A stretch of DNA of 64,000 nt from Antedon mediterranea (taxonomy: Eukaryota; Echinodermata; Crinoidea; Comatulida; Antedonidae): contig NC_092673.1 in the NCBI RefSeq assembly GCF_964355755.1, positions 10,855,001 through 10,919,000 of the forward strand, given 5' to 3'. The stretch's first letter is position 1. Every line of letters starts with the position of its first letter. Below, piece after piece: positions 24,115-33,056 of the stretch. Made by a program: the position numbers and the translations under genes. The notes beneath the pieces are model-generated. The model was not told the DNA's origin and made no database searches. It was given only the letters and a program-made list of their open reading frames with translations.

Positions 24115-24471
24115 TTAGATCATCATTGTTAAATTAATGACTTTCCTGCTTGGTTTAAATTTACTATCTGGTTCTGATTGATAGTATTCTCGGATACATA
24201 CGTACATATCATCACCCCAACGTTGAGCAACTACGTGCCTCGTTTCGGTAAATTTAATACGTTTAGTAGCTGTAACTGTAATTCGACTATCATTGTTAAA
24301 AAAGTGATTCTTTACCACCGGTCGACAATCTTGTTGAAAAGAAGCGCTATTATTTGGTTCATCTTCTACTCTCTGTCTCTTGCTAGACCTCATAACTTGC
24401 TGCATAGTAGCCTTAGCCTTATCAGCTAATTTAGAATCGGCGTAATCAGCTGTTGGTTTGTAGAAGTTCAT
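24115..24471 (-). CDS. PC4/Sub1-like single-stranded DNA-binding protein
   Basis: Intact 118-codon ORF from ATG. Residues 1-50 are a basic, Ser/Lys-rich tail (SSKRQRVED). Residues about 62-118 match the PC4 (p15/Sub1) fold: RITVTATKRIKF, a middle strand with YVCIREYY, then KFKPSRKVINLTMM, equivalent to the family's 'vdIREyy...GelkPgrKGIsLt' signature. PC4 proteins bind single-stranded or melted DNA and assist transcription or replication. The ORF is shorter at its C-terminus than typical PC4, ending soon after the last strand. It lies 0.85 kb upstream of the integrase remnant on the same strand and has its own TATA box, so it is probably a gene of the same mobile element. Cargo or a retrogene is possible but less likely. 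Confidence 0.75.
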   Translation of the reverse strand: MNFYKPTADYADSKLADKAKATMQQVMRSSKRQRVEDEPNNSASFQQDCRPVVKNHFFNNDSRITVTATKRIKFTETRHVVAQRWGDDMYVCIREYYQSEPDSKFKPSRKVINLTMMI

Positions 24472-24566
24472 ACTGATGAAAACTGTACTAAATTCTCTTA
24501 ATCAAGAGTGTAGAAGTGAGTTCAACGCTTTGAAAACTGATACTGATGAGTTCAGTATAAATTTTA

Positions 24567-24580
24567 CCCTATATTTATAC
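24567..24580 (-). promoter_or_regulatory. TATA box of the PC4-like gene
   Basis: Read on the minus strand, GTATAAATATAGGG lies about 95 bases before the ATG at 24471. A start site some 30 bases downstream would give a leader of about 65-70 bases without introns. Position and sequence support a simple pol II promoter; no expression evidence is available. Confidence 0.5.
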
Positions 24581-24599
24581 ACATTAAAAATAATGTATG

Positions 24600-25090
24600 T
24601 ATGATGTCAGTAGCGTCCCTCTTTACCTCCTTTTTGTTTTATTTTAAAAGGAAACAAAGAATTCTCTATGTAAAACATAAACCATTTAAATGAAAATGAA
24701 AGTTAATTTAAAGTTAGAAATAATTATTATTTGTTTTACTTTTTTTGAAAAATAGTGAAACTTAACATCTTGCTTCACGTTACACCAATCATTCATTGCG
24801 AAGCTCCATTTTTAACATTTCCGGAAGAAATTAAGTACATGTTGGTATAGTTCAATCAAGACATACTTAAATATCACTTCATTGTATTCTTGTCTTTTTA
24901 TTGTTGTCATTGATTAACTTCCAAAACCAACTTCCTTCCCATCGTTAACCATTGTCTTTTTCAAATTAAATAACATCTCCATTGTTTTACTTTCTTACCA
25001 TTGTTTACCATTGTATTAATTATAATAGGATTAACTAATGTCATCCCCTCAAACGCCCTCTACGGGGGCTGTACCTGCATATATTACTAC
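24600..25090. other. AT-rich non-coding interval
   Basis: Contains several 'catcgttaaccattgt / accattgttt' pyrimidine-rich words but no ORF, RNA or repeat that I can name. It lies between the PC4-like promoter and family X copy C. Confidence 0.4.
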
Positions 25091-25094
25091 TAAC

Positions 25095-25262
25095 GTTCTG
25101 TCACATTATTCATTTTGTCGATAGAATTCATTCTTTTAAGGGTGCCTCAAAGATTGAAAGTTATATTAATTTTATTTCACCGACCTTCTCTACTAACACT
25201 AACACTTCAAAATTAATTTATTTATGAATACACGAAAAGATATTTAAGCAACATAATTATGA
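25095..25262 (-). repeat. Repeat family X, copy C (inverted, short)
   Basis: On the minus strand this copy reads TTTCATAATTATGTTGCT, GTGTTAGTGTTAGTAGAG, GGTCGGTGAAATAAAATTAA, CAATCTTTGAGGCACC, as in copy D. It then passes to a single minisatellite-like unit (GAATTCTATCGACAAAATGA) and a 'aatgt..cagaacg' tail. So the same family exists with a nearly collapsed minisatellite. It may be the end of the Polinton remnant or an independent insertion. Confidence 0.7.
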
Positions 25263-25309
25263 AACTTTAGTATATCATATACATCCAATTACTACTGTAC
25301 CTTTAGTCA

Positions 25310-25400
25310 CGTTTAGTCGCACGACTCTGTTGGTCGGTCGGTCGGCTGGTCGGTAAACACTAACTCAAATTTGAGCAGGCAACTGCAACCATGCATGTAT
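25310..25400 (-). repeat. Fragment of the AGTCGCG / (CGAC)n element
   Basis: AGTCGCACGACTCTGTTGG, the GGTCGGTCGGTCGG run, and ACTCAAATTTGAGCA.GCAACTGCA.CCATG match the ends of the elements at 37661-38425 and 46077-46240. Degenerate and short. Confidence 0.6.
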
Positions 25401-25792
25401 ATGGCCTTGTTTATTTTTAGGGTACTCGGACTTGCATGGTACTCTATACATTATCATGAGTGATTTATTGATTAGTGTAATAATGGTTCAAAGCAGGCCT
25501 ATGTAGTGTGGTTGTATGGTATAGTAGATGAAGTCACATTGGTTTTAAATGTGTATTACATTAGCTATACTGGTCCTTTTAAGGTGATTCATATTAATTG
25601 TCAAATTAATGGCTTAAAGGCTATGATTCTTACTTATTTTACTATGGGAAAGGTCGGGAGGTTAATACACTAGTGGCAAGCTACTTGAGAGGCTCCATAT
25701 GTCGGTGGTGAACAACTACATTGTTCAGTTATTTAGAAGTAGATTCAGGTACTAATAATAATAATAGTATACATTTTATATCAATGTTTTTA
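25401..25792. other. Unassigned interval
   Basis: No ORF of note and no repeat that I can match elsewhere in the window. It includes a (TAA)n stretch near 25755-25770. Confidence 0.4.
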
Positions 25793-26012
25793 TAACGACA
25801 ATTTAGAGAAAGAAACCATGAAATTGCAATATCAGAATCTATGGTGCGCCAAACTGTCATTTATTTAGGCAATTCGTAGTTTTTAATAGAGATATCTCTA
25901 TTATCATCCCAATTAGAGAAATGAATATATGTATATTAGATTAGAGATGTCTTAGTTTAAATTTGTTCCCTATACGTTATTAGCAATTTCTTTAATAACA
26001 AGAACACTTGGT
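25793..26012 (+). repeat. Dispersed repeat family Y, copy 2
   Basis: Matches 4113-4398 in the same block order but about 65 bases shorter. It runs directly into the 5' truncation point of the LINE at about 26013, so the LINE probably inserted at this repeat. Confidence 0.65.
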
Positions 26013-26024
26013 TAAAAAACCAAA

Positions 26025-27428
26025 ATGTTCTCTTCAATTTTGAATGGTGCTTATAACAAGATCTTTCCTGTGCTGATTAGGAACAAGCGCACTGCTGACA
26101 AGCCCTGGATGTCCGACAAGATTCGAAGATTAATTGACTCTAGACAAAATTTGTTTCGTAGGTTTGGTAGAACGGATGAGTGGCGTTCAATTCGCAACTT
26201 AGTCCAAGATTGTATTAGAAAGGCTAAAAACAAATATTATTGTAATTCCTTATTAAGTTTTAAACGTAACAACCCTGCCATGTGGCATAAAGGTATTAAA
26301 CAACTATGTAATCTTAAAACTAAAGATACTAATTTCACCTTGCCTGGGCTGTCCAAAGTTGAAACTGCCTCTGAGATTAATGCCCATTTCTCTAGTGTTT
26401 GTAATGCCATCCCTCCTCTTAATTTAAACGATTTGCCTGCTTATCTCCCAGCCCCTGGGCCACCACCTTTAATATATGCTGGTCAGGTCCTAAAAGCCCT
26501 TTGTAATCTTAAGCCTAACAAAGCTGGCCATCCAGATGAACCCCCTATTAAATTATATAGAGATTTTGCTCCTGAACTTGCTGAGCCTGTTGCGGATATC
26601 TTCAATCATGCATTGAAGGATGGTGTTTTCCCCGACCTTTGGAAAAGGGCTACTGCAGTTCCCATTCCTAAAACTGTGAATGCTAGTTCTGTCTCTGACC
26701 TTAGACCTATTTCCCTTACCTATATTCTTGCCAGGGTATTTGAATCTTTTATTGTTAAGTGGATTCTTGAAGATATTAAGGGTAAATTAGATTCTCGTCA
26801 ATTTGGTAGTAGGAAAAAGGCTTCCTCAACTCACTATCTTGTTAGTCTTATTCACTCTGCACTCAAAGATGTTGAGAAGGGTAAATGTTATGTTAACCTA
26901 TGTGCCACTGACTTTACTAAAGCTTTTGATCGTGTTGATCATAATGATATTATTATAAAGTTGATTGAACTGGGTGTGAGGTCGTCCATAATTCCCATCG
27001 TCTGCAGCTTTCTCACTTGCCGTTCTCTCAACACCAAGTTTGCTGGGATTTTGTCATCTTCCAAGTCACTGATTTGTGGTATCCCACAGGGGACATTGCT
27101 TGGCCCTGTACTTTTCCTAGTACTTATTAACGATGCTTGTGTTGATTGCTGCAGACGATGGAAATATGTGGATGACCTCATCCTTGGGGAGGTCGTTCGC
27201 AAAGGTGATTTGCCTTCCATGCAATCCCTGTTAGATGATCTGAGTGTTTGGTGTTCATCCAATAATATGATACCCAAACCCTCCAAATGCCATATCTTGG
27301 TTGTCAATTTTCTTAAGGACAAGTCGGATGATATTATATTGCCTTCTTTTAGTCTGAGTGGTTCCATTTTACAAGTAGTTGATCATATGACGCTTCTTTG
27401 TGTAATCATTCAAAATGACCTGAAATAG
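26025..27428 (+). pseudogene. LINE reverse transcriptase
   Basis: A 467-codon reading frame. The linker (KPWMSDKIRRLI, RKAKNKYYCN) is followed by RT blocks: LKPNKAGHPDEPPIKLY, WKRATAVPIPK, SDLRPISL, motif A CATDFTKAFDRVDH, motif B GIPQGTLLGPVLF, and catalytic motif C KYVDDLIL (YVDD). The frame ends at a stop at 27426-27428, and the expected continuation is in the next frame from 27450. The initial Met is internal to the ancestral ORF2 because of the 5' truncation. In a full element it would copy the element's RNA at the nicked target. Confidence 0.85.
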
Positions 27429-27449
27429 GAACTTAACACTAATAATATT

Positions 27450-27911
27450 GTGTCTAGAGCTTCTAGACGTTTATTTTCCTTGTGCATTTTGAAGAAAGCA
27501 GGAATCTTAATTAATCATCTGTTGACTGTTTATATGGCGTATATAAGACCTATTTTAGAATATGCTGCCCCTGTTTGGCATGGCGCTATCACTAAGGACA
27601 TGTCCAAGTCTATTGAAAAGGTACAAAAGAGAGTATTGCGAATCATGCTAGCTAACAACTATTTGTGCTATGATCATGCATTGTCTGTTACTGGTTTACC
27701 TGCTCTTGTTGAGAGAAGAAACAAACTTGTGTTGTCTTTCGGGGAAGGCTTATTAAAATCCGAGCTGTTTAGAGAAATACTTCCCCCTCTCCATAAGCCA
27801 GCTCGGTCTCTCAGATTCAACCGCTTTCTAGAAGTACCTCTTTGTAAAACCAGCAGACTTAGGTCGTCTCCAGTTCCCACCATGGTGGATATAATTAATA
27901 GGCACCACTAG
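27450..27911 (+). pseudogene. LINE ORF2 C-terminal part
   Basis: Continues the RT polypeptide after the break: ASRRLFSLCILKKAG, then TVYMAYIRPILEYAAPVWH, the conserved thumb-region signature of CR1/L2/Jockey-type ORF2 (Y...IRP.LEYA.pvWh), and IEKVQKRVLRIML. It ends with a stop 230 bases before the A-rich tail. Confidence 0.8.
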
Positions 27912-28219
27912 CTCTTTTTTAGATATGTAATAAGTGAATGTTTTAAGGTTTTTTATTCATGTATGTTTTTAATGTTATGGTACGATATCTAATTTTAATA
28001 AGATGTTTCTATTTTTATAGCAATTTTAACTAATTTTTAGTTATTTGTAATACAATTCATTTCAGTCCTTGACTGTCGTTTTGTAATATATTTTTATATA
28101 CCGAATAAATAAATAAATAAAATAAATATACACGACGCATGTGGTTTTTAAATAAAGATGTATCATTTAATTAAAATGCGTGTCGTTCTTTTTAGTATCG
28201 GTCATCAAATTTTTATTTA

Positions 28220-28301
28220 TTACCGACTAAGACTTTCATAATTATGTTGCTGAAATAATCTGTTCTTGTATTCATGGTAAATACATTCATTGTAAAGTGT
28301 T
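28220..28301 (+). repeat. Family X, copy D, part left of the BEL insertion
   Basis: TTTCATAATTATGTTGCTGA and TGTATTCATGGTAAAT align with the reverse complement of 25206-25262. The sequence then enters the BEL element and resumes at 35306. This identifies the insertion site. Confidence 0.65.
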
Positions 28302-28703
28302 TGTATCGTTTAGGATATTTGAAGTACGCCCTCTATATTTATGTTGTGATTTTTTTATGTTAGTGTAGGTATTAACGAGAAGCAGTAATAAGACGCACGT
28401 GTGTGATTTTCTGAGACACGGCATATTATTGTTAACTACAGTTTAATTTTCGGTTGTTATTTGAGAGCTCAAGAGTGAGTATTAGTATAGTTAATCATTG
28501 TTAGATCATAATCAGAATCAACGTTATAATATTTAATAATTAGTTTATGCATAAGTGTTGATGAGGATGCATGTAGTTTTCGATTTTGGCATCCATCTTG
28601 TGTAAATGTTACGTATGCAAACTTGTATAATGATAGCTAATATACAGAAATAACATGTTAATGTAGATATATTTACAGATCACCTGGATTTAACAACATA
28701 GAA
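28247..28703 (+). repeat. 457-bp tandem duplication of BEL LTR start plus flank
   Basis: 28247-28703 is repeated from 28704 with only a few differences (length of a T run, G/A in 'ctgagac/ctaagac', G/A in 'gtatgcaa/gtatacaa'). The unit comprises 55 bases of flanking family X DNA and the first 402 bases of the LTR. So the duplication arose after the insertion, or is an assembly artefact. Confidence 0.85.
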
Positions 28704-28758
28704 TTGCTGAAATAATCTGTTCTTGTATTCATGGTAAATACATTCATTGTAAAGTGTT

Positions 28759-29503
28759 TGTATCGTTTAGGATATTTGAAGTACGCCCTCTATATTTATG
28801 TTGTGATTTTTATGTTAGTGTAGGTATTAACGAGAAGCAGTAATAAGACGCACGTGTGTGATTTTCTAAGACACGGCATATTATTGTTAACTACAGTTTA
28901 ATTTTCGGTTGTTATTTGAGAGCTCAAGAGTGAGTATTAGTATAGTTAATCATTGTTAGATCATAATCAGAATCAACGTTATAATATTTAATAATTAGTT
29001 TATGCATAAGTGTTGATGAGGATGCATGTAGTTTTCGATTTTGGCATCCATCTTGTGTAAATGTTACGTATACAAACTTGTATAATGATAGCTAATATAC
29101 AGAAATAACATGTTAATGTAGATATATTTACAGATCACCTGGATTTAACAACATAGAATTTGATAATCATAGTGTTTATATGTCATGTGTTATGTGGTTA
29201 GTTACATTGTTTAGAACCACCGCTGACGGTATTCCTATAGTTTAGTTATTTATAGCGTACACATTTTGTCCGATCGTACTGATTGTAGTGTAGTTCGGTC
29301 GTCACGCTTGAGTGATTTTCATATAGATGGCGCTATAGCAATTGCTTAATTTGCGAGTTATTATTATTACATCTTATAGATTTCGAACCAAATACCATAC
29401 AAATTAATGTTTCGTGTGTACCATATTTTACGTTGCATTAAAGTTTGAGATTGAGTCGTATAACAACAGTGAGGACGCAGTGTATTCTTTTTTGTATCTT
29501 ACA
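28759..29503 (+). mobile_element. 5' LTR of BEL/Pao element
   Basis: About 745 bp from TGTATCGTTTAGG to TTGTATCTTACA, matching 34564-35305 at roughly 97% by eye. TG...CA ends and a 5-bp target duplication GTGTT (28754-28758 and 35306-35310) fix the borders. It contains CACGTGTGTGATTTTCTGAG and TTTGTCCGATCGTACTGATT. Confidence 0.9.
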
Positions 29504-29537
29504 TTCGAAATTCGTATCTTTACTACAATTCATTGAA

Positions 29538-30773
29538 ATGGATGAGATAAAAAGAAGACGTAGTGTGCAGAAAGGTGCTATGACCAGAGTCATAAAGACA
29601 ATACAGCAAGCAATGGAAGAGTCCCGTCCGGTAGGATATCTAGAGATTCTGATTGTAGATATGACTGAGATCTGGAAGAAAATCCAAGACTTACATGTAG
29701 AGATTCAAATGAAAATAGAAGATCCAGAAGATGCTGAACAAGCAGCATGGATAGAAGAGGTACAGAACAGATTCAACGACGTCCGTCGTGGTGTTATCAA
29801 ATATAAAGTTAACGTAAACCCACCAGTGAAAGTTCAGGAAGATGAACGAGATCCAAAGGAAAAGCTGTCAACACTGCAACTAAAAAAGATGGATTTGCCT
29901 AGATTTGAAGGTAACGTTAGAAGATGCGCTAGATTTAAGGAGGACTTCAAGACTTTCGTGATTCCTGTGACACATCCTAAATTGTCGTTTGCCTTGAGGC
30001 AAACTCTAGGGCAAACACCGCTAAAAATTCTGGGACCGGTTGAAGATAATATTGATTTAATGTGGGAAAGGCTTGACGAGAGATATGGCGACAAAGTGAA
30101 ATTGGTAGATACAATTGTAAGTGAATTGGAACAGAAACGAGAAATTAGAGATGGCGAAGATAACAAACTAGTGACATATATCGACAAAGTGGAAGCAAGT
30201 TATCACCACCTGAAAAGGGCAGGACTAGAAAGAGAAATATCTAATTCCAAAGTGGTGGGAGAGATAGAAAAGAAACTACCACCATCAGTGTTTGGAAGAT
30301 GGGTCCGACATATGCATGAAGAAGCCAACGGTGTCGATAAAACTGATAGATTCCCAGAACTACTGAAATTTCTGACAAGAGAAAGAAGAAGTGTAGAATA
30401 TGCAATGGGGGCAATACGGACAAACCAACCCACTAAAGCAGCCGCATCGATGCACATGGTAGAAATATCCAGAAGACCGAAGTGCCTTCTACACAAAGAA
30501 AGTCAACACGAAACCAAGAATTGTCGAACCTTCTTGAACAAATCTGTGGATGAGAGGCCGAACATCTTGAAAGAAAACCGAGCATGTTTCTGCTGCCTAA
30601 CAGCCGGCCACATCATTGCTAAATGTAAAGGGAAGAAGCAATGTGATACGGATGGTTGCAGGAGACTTCATCACAAGCTGTTACATCAGCAGACTCAGAA
30701 CAAAGAACCAATTTCGACAGTGTCGTCCCTTGAAAATAGCTTACAGATGAAATCTGACCCTTGTTTGTTATAA
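29538..30773 (+). CDS. BEL/Pao Gag polyprotein
   Basis: The ATG at 29538 is preferred because it follows the 35-base leader after the LTR; an upstream in-frame ATG at 29445 lies in the LTR. The product is 411 residues. The capsid-like middle has LPRFEGNVRRCARFKEDF and LRQTLGQTPLKIL, as in the DUF1759/retropepsin-associated Gag of BEL elements. A zinc-binding C-terminus follows: CLLHKESQHETKNCRTF and CFCCLTAGHIIAKCKGKKQC. The frame is open but ends with TAA directly before the protease frame, so Pol is not fused here. It would form the particle that packages element RNA. Confidence 0.8.
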   Translation: MDEIKRRRSVQKGAMTRVIKTIQQAMEESRPVGYLEILIVDMTEIWKKIQDLHVEIQMKIEDPEDAEQAAWIEEVQNRFNDVRRGVIKYKVNVNPPVKVQEDERDPKEKLSTLQLKKMDLPRFEGNVRRCARFKEDFKTFVIPVTHPKLSFALRQTLGQTPLKILGPVEDNIDLMWERLDERYGDKVKLVDTIVSELEQKREIRDGEDNKLVTYIDKVEASYHHLKRAGLEREISNSKVVGEIEKKLPPSVFGRWVRHMHEEANGVDKTDRFPELLKFLTRERRSVEYAMGAIRTNQPTKAAASMHMVEISRRPKCLLHKESQHETKNCRTFLNKSVDERPNILKENRACFCCLTAGHIIAKCKGKKQCDTDGCRRLHHKLLHQQTQNKEPISTVSSLENSLQMKSDPCLL

Positions 30774-31455
30774 TTGATGAAAGTGAGGAACGGCAAGAAC
30801 GAGCTCAACACTCTTTGGGATAGTTGTGCGACGGCGTCATTAATCACACATGCGGCCAAACGCATAAAGGCAAAGGGAAGGCCAGTGAAAATAAGCATGA
30901 CCAAAGTAGGCGGGCAAACCGAATGCATCGACAGCATGAAATATAAAATATTACTGAATGATAATATGGGAAACTGTGTTGCAGTAGAAGCCTATGGGAT
31001 TCCGAAGATAACGGCAAAAATTGGCAATCAGAACTTAGAAAACCTCGCCAAAATACTTAATGTATATCCTGAGCAGGTCAAAAGACCAACTGGAGAGGTC
31101 GACTTGTTAATTTGGATACGAGTATGCTGGTTACCATCCGACGAAGATCAAGGCATGTGGTCATCTAGTTCTACTGAAAAACCAGTTTGGTCAGTGTATT
31201 GGAGGGTCTCATCCTTCTATCGAATGGGAGGAAGGGGCAGGAATACTAGTGAACTATGTTAAGACAACGTCCTTTGACGACTTTCTTACGATAGAAAGTA
31301 TGGGGGTTAACTGTCAGCCTAAATGTGGTTCGTGTCGATGTGGCAAATGCCCCAGTGGAGCGCAGAAGTACACTTTGAAAGAAGAACGTGAATTAAAGTT
31401 GATAGAAGACAACTTACTGTATGAAGCAGGTAAATGGACCGCGAGGTACCCTTAG
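30774..31455 (+). pseudogene. BEL/Pao protease region, frameshifted
   Basis: Begins after the Gag stop. LWDSCATASLIT fits the peptidase A17 active site D-S-C/G. A one-base insertion near 31115 shifts the frame, which runs to a stop at 31262. The true frame continues in the ORF from 31249, with a Cys-rich motif CQPKCGSCRCGKCP that is normal for BEL elements just before RT. A second break is near 31455. Non-functional as it stands. Confidence 0.75.
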
Positions 31456-32424
31456 ATCAAAAACCCAAACAATCTACCAGATAACAAAAAAGTGGCGGTG
31501 GCGAAGTTAGCAGTGCTAGAGAAAAGATTAATGAAAGACTCAGCAAAGAAAAAGATATACGAAGAGCAAATAGCAGATATGTTGAAACGAGCGGTGGCGA
31601 GAGAAATAAAGGAAACGGAATTGCAAGAATACAAAGGGCCAATACATTATATTTCCCACCATGCAGTAGAAAAGCCTGATAGTTCCAGCACCCCAGTGCG
31701 AATCGTCTTTAATAGCAGTGCGGCCTACAAGTGACATGTTCTGAACGACTATTGGGCCAAAGGACCCGACCTCGTTAATGACTTGTTAGCTGTTCTACTG
31801 AGATTTAGAGAAAAATCTCATGCACTGGTAGGTGACATAAGAAAGATGTATCATAGTGTTGCCATCACCCATTTGGACCAGCACTGTCATCGGTTACTCT
31901 GGAGAGATTTGAACCAGAATACCCTACCAAAAACGTATTGCGTGAATGCTGTAAATTTTGCCGCCATAGCAACAGTGGCTTTGAGGAAAACGGCAGCAGC
32001 AGGGAAGCTGTCAACACCTGAAGCCGCAGAGACAGTTTTAAACAATGTTTATGTGGATGACATTCTGGAGTGTGAAGAATCCGCAAAGAAAGCAAGGCAA
32101 CGAGTGGAAGAAATAGAGAAATTAATACAGCCAGGAAATGTTGCCATAAAGCATTGGATATTCTCGGGAAGAGAACAGCTTGAAGAATCATGGAATCCAA
32201 AGGAAGAGAAGGTGTTAGGAATCAGTTGGAAACCAGGTGATGACGTTCTTACTTTCACTGACAACGTTCGTACATTCAAGGAGATACCAGAAGTGTTAAC
32301 CAAACGTATATGCCTAAGCAAAATCAATTCTGTGTATGATCCTTTGGGTTTGATAACTCCAATCACCGTGAGATTCTACTTCGAAAGCTGTGGGGAGCTA
32401 AATTAGAGTGGGATGAAGCTATAA
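31456..32424 (+). pseudogene. BEL/Pao reverse transcriptase, broken
   Basis: The fingers region is at 31492-31734 (HYISHHAVEKPDSSSTPVRI, VFNSSAAYK), cut by a nonsense codon at 31732. The palm follows at 31783-32406: VGDIRKMYHSV with motif A, FAAIATVALRKTA, and catalytic YVDDILE. Connection sequence GISWKPGDDVL and SVYDPLGLITPI is typical of the BEL/Pao RT-RNase H junction. A frameshift near 32375 ends it. Confidence 0.8.
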
Positions 32425-32426
32425 AC

Positions 32427-33056
32427 ATGAGTGAGAGAGCGGAGTGGATAGATTTATTTGAAGATTTAAGTACAACATCAAGCGTAGAATTTAGGAGATG
32501 CGTTAAACCGTTGGATGCAAAGCCGGGCATATTACCAAGTTTGATTATGTTTTCTGATGCGTCCGAGAAGGCGTTAGGCGCAGTGGCATACGTCCGTTAC
32601 GAACAGTGGGACGGACAATTTTCATCTCAAATCGTTGCCAGTAAAAGCAGGGTTGCTCCAATAGAGATAATTAGCGTGGTGCGATTGGAGCTAAGTGCAG
32701 CGGTGATGAGTAAGAGATTGGCAAAATATATCGTAAATGAGACGAGAATTAAGTTTGACCAAGTTTTTTATATTGTAGACAGCGAGATTGTACGAGCCAT
32801 GGTACAAAAACAAAGCTATGGGTTCAAAACATTTGCCGCCACAAGAATCGGGGAGATACAACAAGACACGGAACCTCAAGATTGGTGGTGGTGTAGAGGA
32901 GAGGTTAATATAGCGGACGCAATCACACGAGGAATGAATCTATCCCAGATTGGGCCAAATAGTGAGTGGCAAATGGAACCAGAGTTTTTACGACAGCCAG
33001 TTGAGAATTGGCCAATTGAACAAAGTTGTAATATAAAAACCCTCCAGAACGAGTGA
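32427..33056 (+). pseudogene. BEL/Pao RNase H region
   Basis: An RNase H fold can be followed: MFSDASEKALGAVAYV (first Asp), RLELSAAVMSK (Glu), YIVDSEIVRAM (Asp) and EVNIADAITRG (last Asp). All four acidic positions are present. It opens and closes through frameshifts, so it is separated from RT and integrase. Confidence 0.8.

Larger units (their letters stand above)
26013..28130 (+). mobile_element. 5'-truncated LINE (CR1/L2/Jockey group)
   Basis: Holds the end of the endonuclease-RT linker, the reverse transcriptase, the C-terminal region, a short 3' UTR and an (AATA)n-like tail at about 28104-28130. There is no endonuclease and no ORF1, so this is a dead-on-arrival 5'-truncated copy. The repeated A-rich tail and the RT sequence fit the CR1/L2/Jockey group; the exact clade needs a tree. 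Confidence 0.85.

Noticed and set aside
22926-24471. Active Polinton
   Set aside because: The integrase has stops, a His in place of a catalytic Asp, and a truncated C-terminus; no PolB, capsid, ATPase or protease gene is present in the window.
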